Below the pieces are notes generated by a model. That model was not told where the DNA came from. It saw only the letters and a list, made by a program, of their open reading frames with translations, and searched no databases. This document shows, piece by piece, positions 1-9,691 of a stretch of DNA of 64,000 bases; position 1 is the stretch's first letter; each line of letters opens with the position of its first letter. The position numbers and the translations under genes are program-made. The stretch comes from Pseudomonadota bacterium (lineage in GTDB: Bacteria > Pseudomonadota > Alphaproteobacteria > Acetobacterales > Acetobacteraceae): contig JAJZES010000029.1 in the NCBI GenBank assembly GCA_021845985.1, positions 1-64,000 of the forward strand. The letters are read 5' to 3'.

Positions 1-53
1 TGCGGCGCGATCCGCGCCATCTGTGCGTCCGACAGCCAAAATAGGTCGCTCAT
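1..53 (-). CDS. IS5-family transposase, N-terminal fragment (runs off the window)
   Basis: Only the first 17 codons are present, reading MSDLFWLSDAQMARIAP. This is the highly conserved opening of IS5-family DDE transposases of alphaproteobacteria, which normally continue with a PFFPLSHG-like segment. The rest of the gene lies beyond base 1. The call depends on recognising this short N-terminus and on the IS-like end sequence just upstream of the start codon. The catalytic residues are not visible. Confidence 0.75.
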   Translation of the reverse strand, partial: MSDLFWLSDAQMARIAP

Positions 54-124
54 GGCGGATACCTCCCGCCACACTCAGAATCACGCCGCTCCGCGTCGCT
101 GCAAGCTTTTTATGGGTCCTGAAC
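1..124 (-). mobile_element. End of an IS5-family insertion sequence (partial)
   Basis: The window opens inside an insertion sequence. The transposase start lies at 53 on the minus strand, and the stretch up to about 124 looks like its 5' leader and outer end; read inward, the end begins near GTTCAGGACCCATAAAAAGC. Ends carrying CCCATAAA and this type of transposase N-terminus are typical of IS5-family elements of alphaproteobacteria. A CTAG at 125-128 directly follows, and such elements often target short TA-centred sites. The exact border cannot be fixed without the other end, which is outside the window. Confidence 0.65.
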
Positions 125-1089
<965 letters not shown>

Positions 1090-1093
<4 letters not shown>

Positions 1094-2091
1094 GCGGCGG
1101 CGTCCGGGTGGCCGCCGGTCGGTCGGCCGGCGGCGTCCAGCGGGTAGTGGCAGCGCGCCCGGCGGCCCGCCGGCCCGGCCAGTTTCGGCACCTCGGCGAG
1201 GCAGCGCGGCGTCGCGAAGCGGCAGCGCGGATTGAACAGGCAGCCGCCCGGCCGGTCGGCGATGCCCGGCACCACGCCGGGGATGGTCGGCAGGCGGCGG
1301 CGGCCGAGCGCCCGCTCGGGCAGCGCCTCCAGCAGCGCCGCGGTGTAGGGATGGCGGGGTGCGGCGAACAGCTCGGCGGTCGGCGCCTCCTCGACCATCT
1401 GGCCGGCGTACATCACCTGTACCCGCTGCGCCGTCTCGGCGACCACGCCCATGTCGTGGGTGATCAGCACCAGCCCCATGCCGCGCTCGCGCTGCAGGCC
1501 GAGCAGCAGGTCGAGAATCTGCTTCTGGATGGTGACATCCAGCGCCGTGGTCGGCTCATCGGCGATCAGCAGGCGCGGATTGCACGAGATCGCCATGGCG
1601 ATCATCACCCGCTGGTTCATGCCGCCCGACATCTGGTGCGGAAAGGCGCCCAGCCGCGTCGCCGGCGCCGGAATGCCGACCTTGCCGAGCAGTTCCACCA
1701 CCCGCCCGCGCACCTCCGCGCGCGGCACCGCATGATGCACCCGCAGCGCCTCGCCGACCTGCCAGCCGACCGGATAGCACGGGTTCAGCGACGACATCGG
1801 CTCCTGGAAAATCATCGCCATGTCGCGCCCGACCAGCCGCCGGCGGCGCCGCGGCGGCAGCGTCAGCAGGTCGGTGCCGTCGAAGCGCAGGGTGCCGGCC
1901 GAGACCCGGCCGGGCCAGCCGATCAGCCCCATCGCGGCGAGCATCGAAACGCTCTTGCCCGAGCCGGACTCGCCGACGACGCACAGCACCTCACCGGCCT
2001 CGACCACCATCTCGACGCCATCGACGGCGCGGAACGTGCCGCGCGCGGTCGGGAAGGCGACGGCCAGGTCGCGGACTTCGAGCAGCGGCAT
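1090..2091 (-). CDS. dppD: Dipeptide/oligopeptide ABC transporter ATP-binding protein (DppD type)
   Basis: This 333-residue ATPase is the second nucleotide-binding subunit of the peptide importer. It has Walker [11 protein letters not shown], signature [12 protein letters not shown], Walker [13 protein letters not shown], a switch His in LLITHDMG and the C-terminal cysteine-containing oligopeptide ABC extension (CLFNPRC). The signature has Asn where Arg or Lys is usual. The chosen start is the ATG at 2091, which overlaps the stop of the upstream permease (ATGA) and begins MPLLEVRDL, the normal start for the family. Longer upstream starts would lie inside the permease gene. The 3' end overlaps dppF by four bases. 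Confidence 0.9.
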
Positions 2092-2996
2092 CAGCGTTTC
2101 AGCCGCGGGTCGAGCGCGTCGCGCAGGCCGTCGCCGAACAGGTTGAAGGCCAGCACGGTGACCAGGATGGCGAAGCCGGGAAACGCCAGCACCCACCACG
2201 CCCGCTGATAGAATTGCAGCGCCCCGGCCAGCATGGTGCCCCATTCCGGCGTCGGCGGCTGGGCGCCGAGGCCGAGGAAGCCGAGTGCCGCGGCATCCAG
2301 AATGGCCGAGGAAAACCCCAGCGTCGCCTGCACGATCAGCGGCGCGGTGCAGTTCGGCAGCACGGTCGAGAACATCAGCCGCAGCGGGCCGGCGCCGGCC
2401 GAGCGGGTCGCGGTGACATAGTCGCGCGCCAGTTCGCCGAGGGCCGAGGCACGCACCAGCCGGGTATAGTTCGGCAGCGTCACCACCGCGACCGCGATCA
2501 TCGCGTTGAACAGCGACGGGCCGAGAATGGCGACGATGACGATGGCCAGCAGCAGCGACGGGAACACCAGCAGAATGTCCATGATCCGCATGATCAGAAC
2601 ATCCGTGGTGCCGCCGGCGAAGGCCGCGATCAGCCCGAGCACGGTGCCGAGCGTGAGCGACAGCGCCACTACCGCCAGCCCGATCAGCAGCGACAGCCGC
2701 GCGCCATAGATCAGCCGCGACAAAATATCCCGACCGACATCATCGGTGCCGAGCAGGAAACGCTCGCTGCCGCCCGACTGCCACAGCGGCGGCGCCAGGA
2801 AATGATCGCGGAACTGCTCGATCGGCGAATGCGGCGTCACCACGTCGGCGAACACGGCGACGACGATCAGCAGCAGCATCAGCGCCAATCCGACGACGGC
2901 GCCGCGGTTCTCGGCGAACGCCCGCCAGAACAGCGTCACCCGGCCCGGCGGCGGACGCGCGGCGGCGATGGCGGCGGCAGATTGGCTGGCCGACAT
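2091..2996 (-). CDS. dppC: Peptide ABC transporter permease (DppC type)
   Basis: This 301-residue inner-membrane permease has the N-terminal OppC/DppC region followed by a binding-protein-dependent transport domain. A first hydrophobic helix ([20 protein letters not shown]) precedes a periplasmic loop with the typical HFLAPPLW and [11 protein letters not shown] segments. Several more helices follow, along with the EAA-like cytoplasmic loop near [20 protein letters not shown] that contacts the ATPases. The start at 2996 overlaps the stop of dppB and the stop overlaps the start of dppD, so translation is probably coupled. Length and motifs fit a full-length protein. Confidence 0.9.
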   Translation of the reverse strand: MSASQSAAAIAAARPPPGRVTLFWRAFAENRGAVVGLALMLLLIVVAVFADVVTPHSPIEQFRDHFLAPPLWQSGGSERFLLGTDDVGRDILSRLIYGARLSLLIGLAVVALSLTLGTVLGLIAAFAGGTTDVLIMRIMDILLVFPSLLLAIVIVAILGPSLFNAMIAVAVVTLPNYTRLVRASALGELARDYVTATRSAGAGPLRLMFSTVLPNCTAPLIVQATLGFSSAILDAAALGFLGLGAQPPTPEWGTMLAGALQFYQRAWWVLAFPGFAILVTVLAFNLFGDGLRDALDPRLKR

Positions 2997-4000
2997 CAGC
3001 GCCGGATCCGTGGATTGAGAAAGCCGTACGCCAGATCGACGCCGAGATTGACCAGCATGACCAGGGTTGCCACCAGCAGCGTGCCGCCCTGCAGCACCGG
3101 ATAGTCGCGCCGCTGGATGCTCTCGATCAGCCAGTGGCCGACGCCGGGCCAGGAAAACACGGTCTCGGTCAGAATGGCGCCGCCGAGCAGCGTGCCGACC
3201 TGGAGGCCGATGACGGTCACCACCGGGATCAGCGCATTGCGCAGCGCATGCACGACAACCACGCGCAGCGTCCCGAGCCCCTTGGCGCGCGCGGTGCGGA
3301 TATAATCCTCGCCCAGCACTTCCAGCATCGACGAGCGGGTCATCCGGGCGATGGTGGCGAGCGGAATGGTGCCGAGCACGATGGTCGGCAGGATCAGATG
3401 CGACAGCGCCGAGCGCACCGCCCCGGCATCGTCGGAATACCACGCGTCGATCAGCATGAAGCCCGACCACGGCACGACATAGACGGCATCGCTGATGCGC
3501 CCGGACACCGGCGTCCAGCCGAGTGCCACGGAAAACACCAGGATCATCATCAGCCCCCACCAGAAAATCGGCATCGAGGCGCCGGTGACGGACAGGCCCA
3601 TCAGCCCGTAATCGAACACCGAGCCGCGCCGCACCGCGGCGATCACGCCGAGCGGCAGACCAATGGCGATGGCGAACAGGATGGCACAGACCGACAGCTC
3701 GATGGTCGCCGGAAACAGGGTGATGAACTCGCCCCAGACGGAATCATGGGTGACCACCGAGGTCCCGAGATCGCCCTGCGCCACCTGCGCCTCATAGGCG
3801 ACGAACTGGCGCCATAACGGCCGGTCGAATCCCGCCTCATGGCGCAGCTCCGCCAGCCGCTCGGCGGAGATGCCGCGCTCACCGAAGCGGATTTCGATCG
3901 GATCGCCCGGCACCAGCCTGATCAACATGAAGCTCAGCAGCGTCACGCCGATAAAGGTCGGCAGGATCAGCGCGACGCGGCGGAGGAGGAAACGGATCAC
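2996..4000 (-). CDS. dppB: Peptide ABC transporter permease (DppB type)
   Basis: This 334-residue inner-membrane permease begins MIRFLLRRVALILPTFIGVT, the classic DppB/OppB opening with a first transmembrane helix. It continues with the family segment VPGDPIEIRFGERG, five further helices and an EAA loop (RTARAKGLGTLRVVVVHALR). It pairs with DppC to form the pore. It is separated from the binding-protein gene by 74 bases that hold a perfect hairpin, a common arrangement that lets the binding protein be made in excess. Confidence 0.92.
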   Translation of the reverse strand: MIRFLLRRVALILPTFIGVTLLSFMLIRLVPGDPIEIRFGERGISAERLAELRHEAGFDRPLWRQFVAYEAQVAQGDLGTSVVTHDSVWGEFITLFPATIELSVCAILFAIAIGLPLGVIAAVRRGSVFDYGLMGLSVTGASMPIFWWGLMMILVFSVALGWTPVSGRISDAVYVVPWSGFMLIDAWYSDDAGAVRSALSHLILPTIVLGTIPLATIARMTRSSMLEVLGEDYIRTARAKGLGTLRVVVVHALRNALIPVVTVIGLQVGTLLGGAILTETVFSWPGVGHWLIESIQRRDYPVLQGGTLLVATLVMLVNLGVDLAYGFLNPRIRR

Positions 4001-4022
4001 GCGGGGCTACAGGCGGCCTGGA

Positions 4023-4048
4023 CTCCCCTTCCCCGGCGGGAAGGGGAG
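4023..4048 (-). terminator. Perfect 11-bp hairpin between dppA and dppB
   Basis: CTCCCCTTCCC at 4023-4033 pairs with GGGAAGGGGAG at 4038-4048 around a 4-base CGGC loop. No T-run follows on the minus strand, so it is more likely a partial terminator or mRNA 3'-end stabiliser than a full stop. Its position just downstream of the binding-protein gene in an operon fits differential expression of dppA over dppBCDF. Similar pyrimidine/purine palindromes are common intergenic elements in alphaproteobacteria. Confidence 0.6.
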
Positions 4049-4074
4049 CAGAAAGAGTCGTCGTGAACGCTGCA

Positions 4075-5673
4075 CTATTGCAGATCCACGTCGTCGAACT
4101 GGTGGCGCCCGAGCGGGCTCATCTGGTAGCCGGTCACCGCCTTGCTCATCGGCATGAACACCACCGAGTGCGCGATCAGGTAGAACGGCGCCTCCTTGTG
4201 CATCACCACCTGCGCCTGTTCATACAGCTTGGCACGCTCGGCCTGCACCGACAGCGTCGCCGCCTTGTTGACCAGATCGTCGAACTCCTTGTTGCACCAT
4301 TTGGTGGCGTTGCCGCCGCCCGGCCGGGCGGCGGCGCAGCCGGCCAGCGGGACGAAGAAATTGTCCGGGTCGCCGTTGTCGCCGGTCCAGCCATAGAGCG
4401 CCATCATCGGCTCGCCGGCGGCGACGCGCTTGCGATATTCGCCCCATTCATAGGTGACGATCTTGGCCTTGATGCCGACCTTGGCCAGATCGGACTGCAT
4501 CAGCTCGGCGACGCGCCGGCCGTCCGGGTCATAGGGCCGCTGCACCGGCAGCGCCCACAGATCGGTCTCGAAGCCGTTGGCCAGTCCCGCCGCGGTCAGC
4601 AGGTTCTTCGCCTCGGCCGGATCGTACGGGAAATCCTCGACGGCGTTGTTGTAGCTCCACAGGGTCGGCGGGATCAGATTCTTGGCCGGCTGTCCGGCGC
4701 CCTGATAGACCGCGTCGAGAATCGCCTTCTTGTCGATCGCCATGTTGACGGCGCGGCGGACGCGCACGTCGTCGAACGGCTTCTTGGTCACGTTCATCGC
4801 CAGATAGCCGATGTTCAGGCCCGACTGGCTCGGCAATTGCAGCTTCGCGTCGGCCTTGATCGCCGGCAGGTCGGCGGGCGAGGGGTACGGCATCACCTGG
4901 CATTCGTTGGCACGCAGCTTGGCCAGCCGCACCGCCGGGTCCTTGACGATCGAGAAGACCAGCGAATCGAGTTTCGCCGGCGTTCCCCAATAGCCGTCGA
5001 ACCGCTTGTAGCGGATGGTGGTGTCCTTCTGGTAGGCGACGAACTCGAACGGGCCGGTGCCGATCGGCTCCTGGTCGATCAGCTCGGGCTTACCGGCGGC
5101 GAGCAGCGCATCGGCGTATTCCTTCGACTGGATGGAGGCAAAATCCATCGCCATGTCGGCCAGGAACGGCGCATTCGGCTGCTTGAGGGTGAAGCGCACG
5201 GTGTAGTCGTCGAGCTTCTCGATCTTGTCGAGAAGCTCGTTCATTCCCATGTCGCCGAAGTAGTCATAGCCGCCGCCCGAGATTTTGTGGTACGGATTGC
5301 TGTCCTTCCACTGACGCTCGAAGCTGAACATCACGTCGTCGGCATTGAAGCCGCGGGTCGGCTTGAACATCTTGTTGGATTGCCACTTGGCGTTGTGGCG
5401 CAGGTGGAAGGTGAACACCTTGCCGCCATCCGCCACCTCCCAGCTCTCCGCCAGCCCAGGCCCAACCTCGGTGGAGCCGGCCTTGAACTCCACCAGCCGG
5501 TTATAGATCGGCAGATTGGCATCGAAGGTGGTGCCGGTGGTGTTGATCATCGGGTTGAAGTTTTCCGGCGATCCTTCCGAACAATAGACCAGTGTTTTGG
5601 CACTGGCCGCACCCGCGCCCAGCAGCGCCAGCAGCGCGGCCGCGCAGGCGACGGTGACGATCCGGTTGCTCAT
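4075..5673 (-). CDS. dppA: Periplasmic dipeptide/oligopeptide-binding protein (SBP family 5)
   Basis: This 532-residue exported binding protein should capture peptides and deliver them to DppBC. An N-terminal signal peptide (hydrophobic core VACAAALLALLGAGAASA, cleavage near ASA-KT) precedes LVYCSEGSPENFNP, the family-5 pattern seen in E. coli DppA. Other family features are the GTGPF motif (IGTGPFEFV) and the VRRAVNMAIDKKAI segment. It is the first gene of the dpp operon. Length is normal. Substrates could also be haem, nickel or other family-5 ligands, but the match to the DppA opening favours peptides. Confidence 0.92.
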   Translation of the reverse strand: MSNRIVTVACAAALLALLGAGAASAKTLVYCSEGSPENFNPMINTTGTTFDANLPIYNRLVEFKAGSTEVGPGLAESWEVADGGKVFTFHLRHNAKWQSNKMFKPTRGFNADDVMFSFERQWKDSNPYHKISGGGYDYFGDMGMNELLDKIEKLDDYTVRFTLKQPNAPFLADMAMDFASIQSKEYADALLAAGKPELIDQEPIGTGPFEFVAYQKDTTIRYKRFDGYWGTPAKLDSLVFSIVKDPAVRLAKLRANECQVMPYPSPADLPAIKADAKLQLPSQSGLNIGYLAMNVTKKPFDDVRVRRAVNMAIDKKAILDAVYQGAGQPAKNLIPPTLWSYNNAVEDFPYDPAEAKNLLTAAGLANGFETDLWALPVQRPYDPDGRRVAELMQSDLAKVGIKAKIVTYEWGEYRKRVAAGEPMMALYGWTGDNGDPDNFFVPLAGCAAARPGGGNATKWCNKEFDDLVNKAATLSVQAERAKLYEQAQVVMHKEAPFYLIAHSVVFMPMSKAVTGYQMSPLGRHQFDDVDLQ

Positions 5674-5794
5674 GCCCCGATTGCTCCCCTTGGCGACACC
5701 CCGCGGCCCCGGCGGGCGCGGATCATGTGCAGGGGCCTACTCAAGCTGATTTCGCGCCTGCCGCAAAGCCCCCGCGGCGACAACGCGGCAACAT

Positions 5795-6106
5795 CTAATG
5801 AACCGGTGGCGGCGGGGCGGGGTTCTGGCTGTCCTGCTGGTGATGCTGCTGCATCAGCCGGGCCCGCTGCACCTCGGCCGATTTGAGATTGGGCGAGGCG
5901 CCCGTGCCGACGCCGCCGGGCAATGCGCTGAACACGCATTCGACCATGATCAGCGACAGCACGGTGAGCAGCACGCCGGCGATGGCGACGCTGCGCACCC
6001 GCATGCCGAGACCGGCGCCGGTGCCCGGTTGCGGATATTCCGCCCCGCAGCGCGGGCAGCGCATGCCGCTCAGGTCAAGCTCGTGCTGGCAAAACGGACA
6101 AAGCAT
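5795..6106 (-). CDS. Small zinc-ribbon membrane protein of unknown function
   Basis: This 103-residue protein starts with two CxxC pairs (Cys3, Cys6, Cys17, Cys20; CPFC and CPRC), which form a zinc ribbon. A single predicted transmembrane helix follows at about residues 38-60 (VRSVAIAGVLLTVLSLIMVE). The tail is polar, with His/Gln- and Pro-rich ends. No enzyme motif is visible. It lies 121 bases upstream of the dppA start on the same strand, so it could share transcripts with the dpp operon, but nothing links it to peptide uptake. The function is unknown; the coding call rests on the ordered Cys motif and helix. Confidence 0.75.
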   Translation of the reverse strand: MLCPFCQHELDLSGMRCPRCGAEYPQPGTGAGLGMRVRSVAIAGVLLTVLSLIMVECVFSALPGGVGTGASPNLKSAEVQRARLMQQHHQQDSQNPAPPPPVH

Positions 6107-6201
6107 TCAGGTCCCGATCGCGATGATGCGGGACAGTAGCGCAACCGCGCCGGCCAATCCACCAAACGGGCGGAGCGGCCGGCGCGCAGGCGTTCAGTCG
6201 T

Positions 6202-6624
6202 TCAGGCGTGCTGGACGGACAGGCCGCGGCGGCGGCTCAGCAGCGCATCGAGGCTCCACAGTCCGGCGCCATAACCGGCAACATAAATGAAGCCACCGGC
6301 CATGGAGATGTTCTTCATCGCGTGGATCATGTTGTTCTGATCGGCGAAGCCATGCACCGCGAAGGCGGTGACGAGGCAGAACAGCGCCAGCGCCAGCGCC
6401 ACCCAGCGGGTGAGCAGGCCGAACACCAGCAGCAGACCGCCGCCGAGCTCGACCAGCAGCGACACCGCATAGGCCAGCGGCGGCATCGGCAGCCCGGTAT
6501 GCGCGATATAGGCGATCGTGCCCGACGGATTGCCCAGCTTGCTGAAGCCCGACAAGACGAAGATCAGGCCGAGCAGGATGCGGCCGACCAGCGGCACCAG
6601 CGTCGTGTTCATTTTGCTGTCCAT
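6202..6624 (-). CDS. DoxX family membrane protein
   Basis: This 140-residue inner-membrane protein has about four transmembrane helices. The first region carries the DoxX hallmark VGRILLGLIFVLSGFSKLGNP, and later helices include VELGGGLLLVFGLLTRWVAL and a polar HGFADQNNMIHAMKNIS loop. DoxX proteins are associated with redox reactions at the membrane, but the biochemical role of this branch is not settled. It lies 12 bases downstream of wrbA on the same strand, so the two are probably one transcript, which fits a shared role in quinone or redox stress. An in-frame ATG four codons later (6612) is an alternative start. Confidence 0.88.
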   Translation of the reverse strand: MDSKMNTTLVPLVGRILLGLIFVLSGFSKLGNPSGTIAYIAHTGLPMPPLAYAVSLLVELGGGLLLVFGLLTRWVALALALFCLVTAFAVHGFADQNNMIHAMKNISMAGGFIYVAGYGAGLWSLDALLSRRRGLSVQHA

Positions 6625-6636
6625 GACCCTGCCCCC

Positions 6637-7251
6637 TCAACCACGCAACGTCTTCAGCGCGCCGGCGACCTGCGCCACGCGGCGGCCCTGATAGCGCGCC
6701 ACCTCAAGGTCGTCGGCCGGCACCGCCTTGACGTACTGGCCATCGACCGCGGCATGGGCGCCATACGGCGTGCCGGCCTTGAACATGATCGGATCGGCAT
6801 AGCCGGTCGGCACGATGATCAGGCCGAGATGCGACATCACGTTGAACAGCGAGATCACCGTGCTCTCGGCGCCGCCGTGGGTGCCCATGGTGGCGCAGAA
6901 GGCGCTGCCCGCCTTGCCGTTGAACTTGCCCTGGAACCAAGCGCCGCCGAGGCTGTCGATATACGCCTTCAGCTCGGCCGAGACGTTGCCGTAGCGCGTC
7001 GGCGTGCCGAACATGATGGCGTCCGCCCAGTCGATGTCCTCGACCGTCGGCGCCGCATAGGCGGCGTTCATCCGCGCCGCGCCCTCGGCCCAGCCGGGCA
7101 CGCTGGCCATCACCTCGGCACTGACGATGTCGCGGGCGCGCCGCAGCCGCACCTCGGCGCCGGCCGCGCGCGCGCCCTCGGCCGCGGCATTCGCCAGCGC
7201 CTCGGTGCTGCCGCCACGGGAATAGAACGGAATCAACACATTGATGGCCAT
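6637..7251 (-). CDS. wrbA: NAD(P)H:quinone oxidoreductase, WrbA type (flavodoxin-like)
   Basis: This 204-residue cytoplasmic FMN enzyme would reduce quinones by two electrons, avoiding semiquinone radicals. The flavodoxin phosphate-binding loop is near FYSRGGSTEALA, and the isoalloxazine-contacting segment FGTPTRYGNVSAELKAYID is intact. The WrbA-specific ATMGTHGGAESTV and PTGYADP segments are also present. Length matches WrbA (about 200). It is the first gene of a wrbA-doxX unit and is divergent from a LysR gene, which is its likely regulator. Confidence 0.93.
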   Translation of the reverse strand: MAINVLIPFYSRGGSTEALANAAAEGARAAGAEVRLRRARDIVSAEVMASVPGWAEGAARMNAAYAAPTVEDIDWADAIMFGTPTRYGNVSAELKAYIDSLGGAWFQGKFNGKAGSAFCATMGTHGGAESTVISLFNVMSHLGLIIVPTGYADPIMFKAGTPYGAHAAVDGQYVKAVPADDLEVARYQGRRVAQVAGALKTLRG

Positions 7252-7313
7252 GAAACCTCCACAAGCTGCCAGGGCGAACGCCCCGCTTGCCGATCACATA
7301 GGGACGGCGTTAC

Positions 7314-7330
7314 ATCCAGCCAATCTGGAT
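7314..7330. promoter_or_regulatory. Inverted repeat, candidate LysR operator between wrbA and lysR
   Basis: ATCCAG at 7314-7319 and CTGGAT at 7325-7330 form a perfect 6-5-6 inverted repeat in the 113-base gap between the divergent wrbA and lysR genes, about 35 bases before the lysR start. LysR regulators commonly bind dyads of this size in such divergent regions. That this one is used is inferred from position only. Confidence 0.45.
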
Positions 7331-7364
7331 TACTTCGATCGCCACCATCGATAGGATAGATAGC

Positions 7365-8297
7365 ATGATGCCCGGCACGCCGACGCTCGATCAGTTGCGT
7401 GTGCTCGTCGCGGTCGCCGAGACCGGCAATTTCTCCGCCGCCGCGCGCCGGCTGAACCGGGCGCAGTCGGTGGTCAGCTATACCATCGCCAATCTGGAGC
7501 AGCAGCTCGGCCTGGAACTGTTCGCCCGCGGCAAGCGCACGCCGGAGCTGACCGAGGCCGGCCGCGCCATGCTCGGCGATGCCCGCCGCATCGGCCGCAC
7601 GATGGACGATCTGCGCGCCCGCGCCGCCGGCCTGACCGCCGGGCTGGAGGCGGAGGTCGGGCTGGCGGTCGAGGTGATGTTCCCCATCGACCGGCTGGTC
7701 ACCGCGCTGCAGGCCTTCGCCGCGCAATTTCCCACCGTCGCGCTGCGGCTGCGGGTGGAGGCGATGGGGGCGGTGCTGCAGCTGGTGCTGGAGGGCAACT
7801 GCGTGCTCGGCATCGCCGGGCCGATCGGGCTGTATTCCGACCGCGTCGAGCGGCAATTGATCCTCAATGTCGAGCTGATCCCGGTGGTCGCCCCCTGCCA
7901 CCCGCTCGCCAGCCTGTCGCCGCCGCTGCCGGCCGCGGCGTTTCAGGAACATACCCAACTGGTGCTGACCGACCGCTCCAACCTGACCGAGGGGCGGGAT
8001 TTCGGGGTGGTGTCGCTGCGCACCTGGCGGCTCGGCGACATGTCGGCCAAGCATGAATTGCTGATTGCCGGCCTCGGCTGGGGCAACATGCCGGAGCATA
8101 TGGTGCGCGAGGATCTGCGCAGCGGCCGGCTGGTGCGGCTGCGTCCAATGGAGGCGCCGGCGCAACGCTTCCCGCTGATGCTGATCCACCGCGCCGAGGC
8201 GCCGCCGCGCACCGCTGCGCAATGGCTCGCCGGCAAACTCGCCGAAGGCGCCCTGCCGGAGCCGATCAGCCTGATCGCCACGCCCCGCCGCGCCTGA
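7365..8297 (+). CDS. LysR-family transcriptional regulator, divergent from wrbA-doxX
   Basis: This 310-residue regulator has a winged helix-turn-helix at the N-terminus (LDQLRVLVAVAETGNFSAAA, then RAQSVVSYTIANLEQQLG) and a LysR substrate-binding domain from about residue 90. The recognition helix is typical of regulators that act next door. Divergence from wrbA-doxX suggests it controls that quinone/redox unit and probably its own gene. The effector is unknown. Two adjacent ATG codons occur at the start. Its stop codon touches the stop of thiL on the opposite strand with no spacer. Confidence 0.9.
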   Translation: MMPGTPTLDQLRVLVAVAETGNFSAAARRLNRAQSVVSYTIANLEQQLGLELFARGKRTPELTEAGRAMLGDARRIGRTMDDLRARAAGLTAGLEAEVGLAVEVMFPIDRLVTALQAFAAQFPTVALRLRVEAMGAVLQLVLEGNCVLGIAGPIGLYSDRVERQLILNVELIPVVAPCHPLASLSPPLPAAAFQEHTQLVLTDRSNLTEGRDFGVVSLRTWRLGDMSAKHELLIAGLGWGNMPEHMVREDLRSGRLVRLRPMEAPAQRFPLMLIHRAEAPPRTAAQWLAGKLAEGALPEPISLIATPRRA

Positions 8298-9218
8298 TCA
8301 CAGATGGCTCCAGCCGCCGCCGCCCGGCGGCAGCGCGGCGCCCAGCAGCGTCACCGCCGGCGGCCCGGCATGGAACCGGCCGATCCGCGTCACCATCACC
8401 GCGCCCGCCGCCGCGCCCAGCGCCGCCACATTGCCCGGCGGCACCGCCATCGCCAGTTCGTAATCGTCGCCGCCGGCCAGCGCCAGCGCCAGCGGCACCG
8501 CCGGCAGGCGCGGCAGCAGCGCCGCGTCGATCTCCGCGGCGCAGCCGGAGGCACGGCAGAGATGGCCGACATCCTGCACCAGCCCGTCGGAGACATCGAG
8601 CGCCGCCGACACCAGCCCGTGCCGCGCGATGCCGAGGCGCGGCTGCGGCAGATGGTAGCGATCGGCGAAATACCCGTCCGGGTCCGCCACCTCGCCGCGC
8701 GCCGCGCGCAGGCCGAGCGCGCCCTCGCCCAGCCGGCCGGTGACGAACAGCAGGTCGCCCGGCCGCGCCCCCGACCGCCGCACCGCGCAGCCCGGCGCGA
8801 CGCTGCCGAGAATGGTCAGCGACAGGCTGACCGGGCCGGGCGTCGCGGTGGTGTCGCCGCCGAGCAGGGCGAGGCCGAACGCCGCCTGATCCTGCGCCAG
8901 CCCGGCGGCGAAGGCGGCAAACCATGCGTCCGGCGTGCTGCGCGGCACCGACACGGTCAGCAGATAGCCGAGCGGCACCGCCGCCATCGCCGCGAGGTCG
9001 GACAGGTTGCAGCGCAGCAGCTTGCGCGCCACCAGATCGGGCGGATCGTCGGGCAGGAAATGCACCCCCGCCACCATCGCATCGGCGGCCAGCACCAGCT
9101 CGCGTCCCGGCGGCGGGGCGATGACGGCGGCGTCGTCGAGCAGGTCGAGCGCGCCGGCGCCGGCGAGCGGGCGGAAATGCCGCGCGATCCGCGCGAACTC
9201 CTCCGCCGGCGCGGTCAA
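8298..9218 (-). CDS. thiL: Thiamine-monophosphate kinase
   Basis: This 306-residue ATP-dependent kinase phosphorylates thiamine monophosphate to thiamine pyrophosphate, the last step of the pathway. It belongs to the PurM/AIR synthase fold: the N-terminal DDAAVI and LAADAMVAGVHF segments carry metal-binding acids, and GGDTTATPGPVSLSLTILG and DVSDGLVQD are the other family signatures. Length is slightly under the usual 310-330. Its start overlaps nusB by four bases. The order rib genes-nusB-thiL is conserved in alphaproteobacteria. Confidence 0.95.
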   Translation of the reverse strand: MTAPAEEFARIARHFRPLAGAGALDLLDDAAVIAPPPGRELVLAADAMVAGVHFLPDDPPDLVARKLLRCNLSDLAAMAAVPLGYLLTVSVPRSTPDAWFAAFAAGLAQDQAAFGLALLGGDTTATPGPVSLSLTILGSVAPGCAVRRSGARPGDLLFVTGRLGEGALGLRAARGEVADPDGYFADRYHLPQPRLGIARHGLVSAALDVSDGLVQDVGHLCRASGCAAEIDAALLPRLPAVPLALALAGGDDYELAMAVPPGNVAALGAAAGAVMVTRIGRFHAGPPAVTLLGAALPPGGGGWSHL

Positions 9219-9691
9219 AACTCGGCCGGCCGCATCTGCCGCGCCAGCCGGTCCAGCACCCCGTTGGCCAGCCGCGACTCGTCGCCCTCAAAAAAGCCGT
9301 GCGCCACGTCGAGATACTCGTTGATGACCACCTTGGCCGGCGGCCCGTCGCCCATGGTCAGCTCGGCGGCGCCGGCGCGCAGCAGCGCGCGCAGCACTGG
9401 ATCGAGCCGCGCCAGCGGCCAGTCGGCGGTCAGCGCCTCGACGATCATGCGGTCGATCGCATCCTGCTGCTGGGTCGCCGTGCGGACGATGCGGGCGAAC
9501 AGCGGGGCATGCGCGTCCGGCACCCGGCCATCCTCGAACCCGCCGGTGCCGGGCAATTCGCCGAGCCGGTGGCGGATGAACTCGTCGATCACCGTCTCGG
9601 CGCCGACCTGCGCCTGCTCGCTCTGGAACAGCGCCTGCACCGCGGCGACGCGGGCGGCGGTGCGCGGCCGGCCGCGCGCGGCCTGCGCCAT
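9215..9691 (-). CDS. nusB: Transcription antitermination protein NusB
   Basis: This 158-residue all-helical RNA-binding protein acts with NusE (S10) in rRNA antitermination. The opening RTAARVAAVQALFQSEQA and the C-terminal PAKVVINEYLDVAHGFFEGDESRLANGVLDR region are characteristic, the latter matching the highly conserved NEYVEIAK-like segment of NusB. The ATG lies in a one-base overlap with the ribH stop (TAATG), so translation is likely coupled to the riboflavin genes. Confidence 0.95.
   Translation of the reverse strand: MAQAARGRPRTAARVAAVQALFQSEQAQVGAETVIDEFIRHRLGELPGTGGFEDGRVPDAHAPLFARIVRTATQQQDAIDRMIVEALTADWPLARLDPVLRALLRAGAAELTMGDGPPAKVVINEYLDVAHGFFEGDESRLANGVLDRLARQMRPAEF

Noticed and set aside
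4063-5886. Very long open frame on the plus strand (607 codons)
   Set aside because: It is the antisense of dppA. Its product is His/Arg/Gly-rich without any motif, a normal by-product of high GC codon bias, while the minus strand encodes a clear binding protein.
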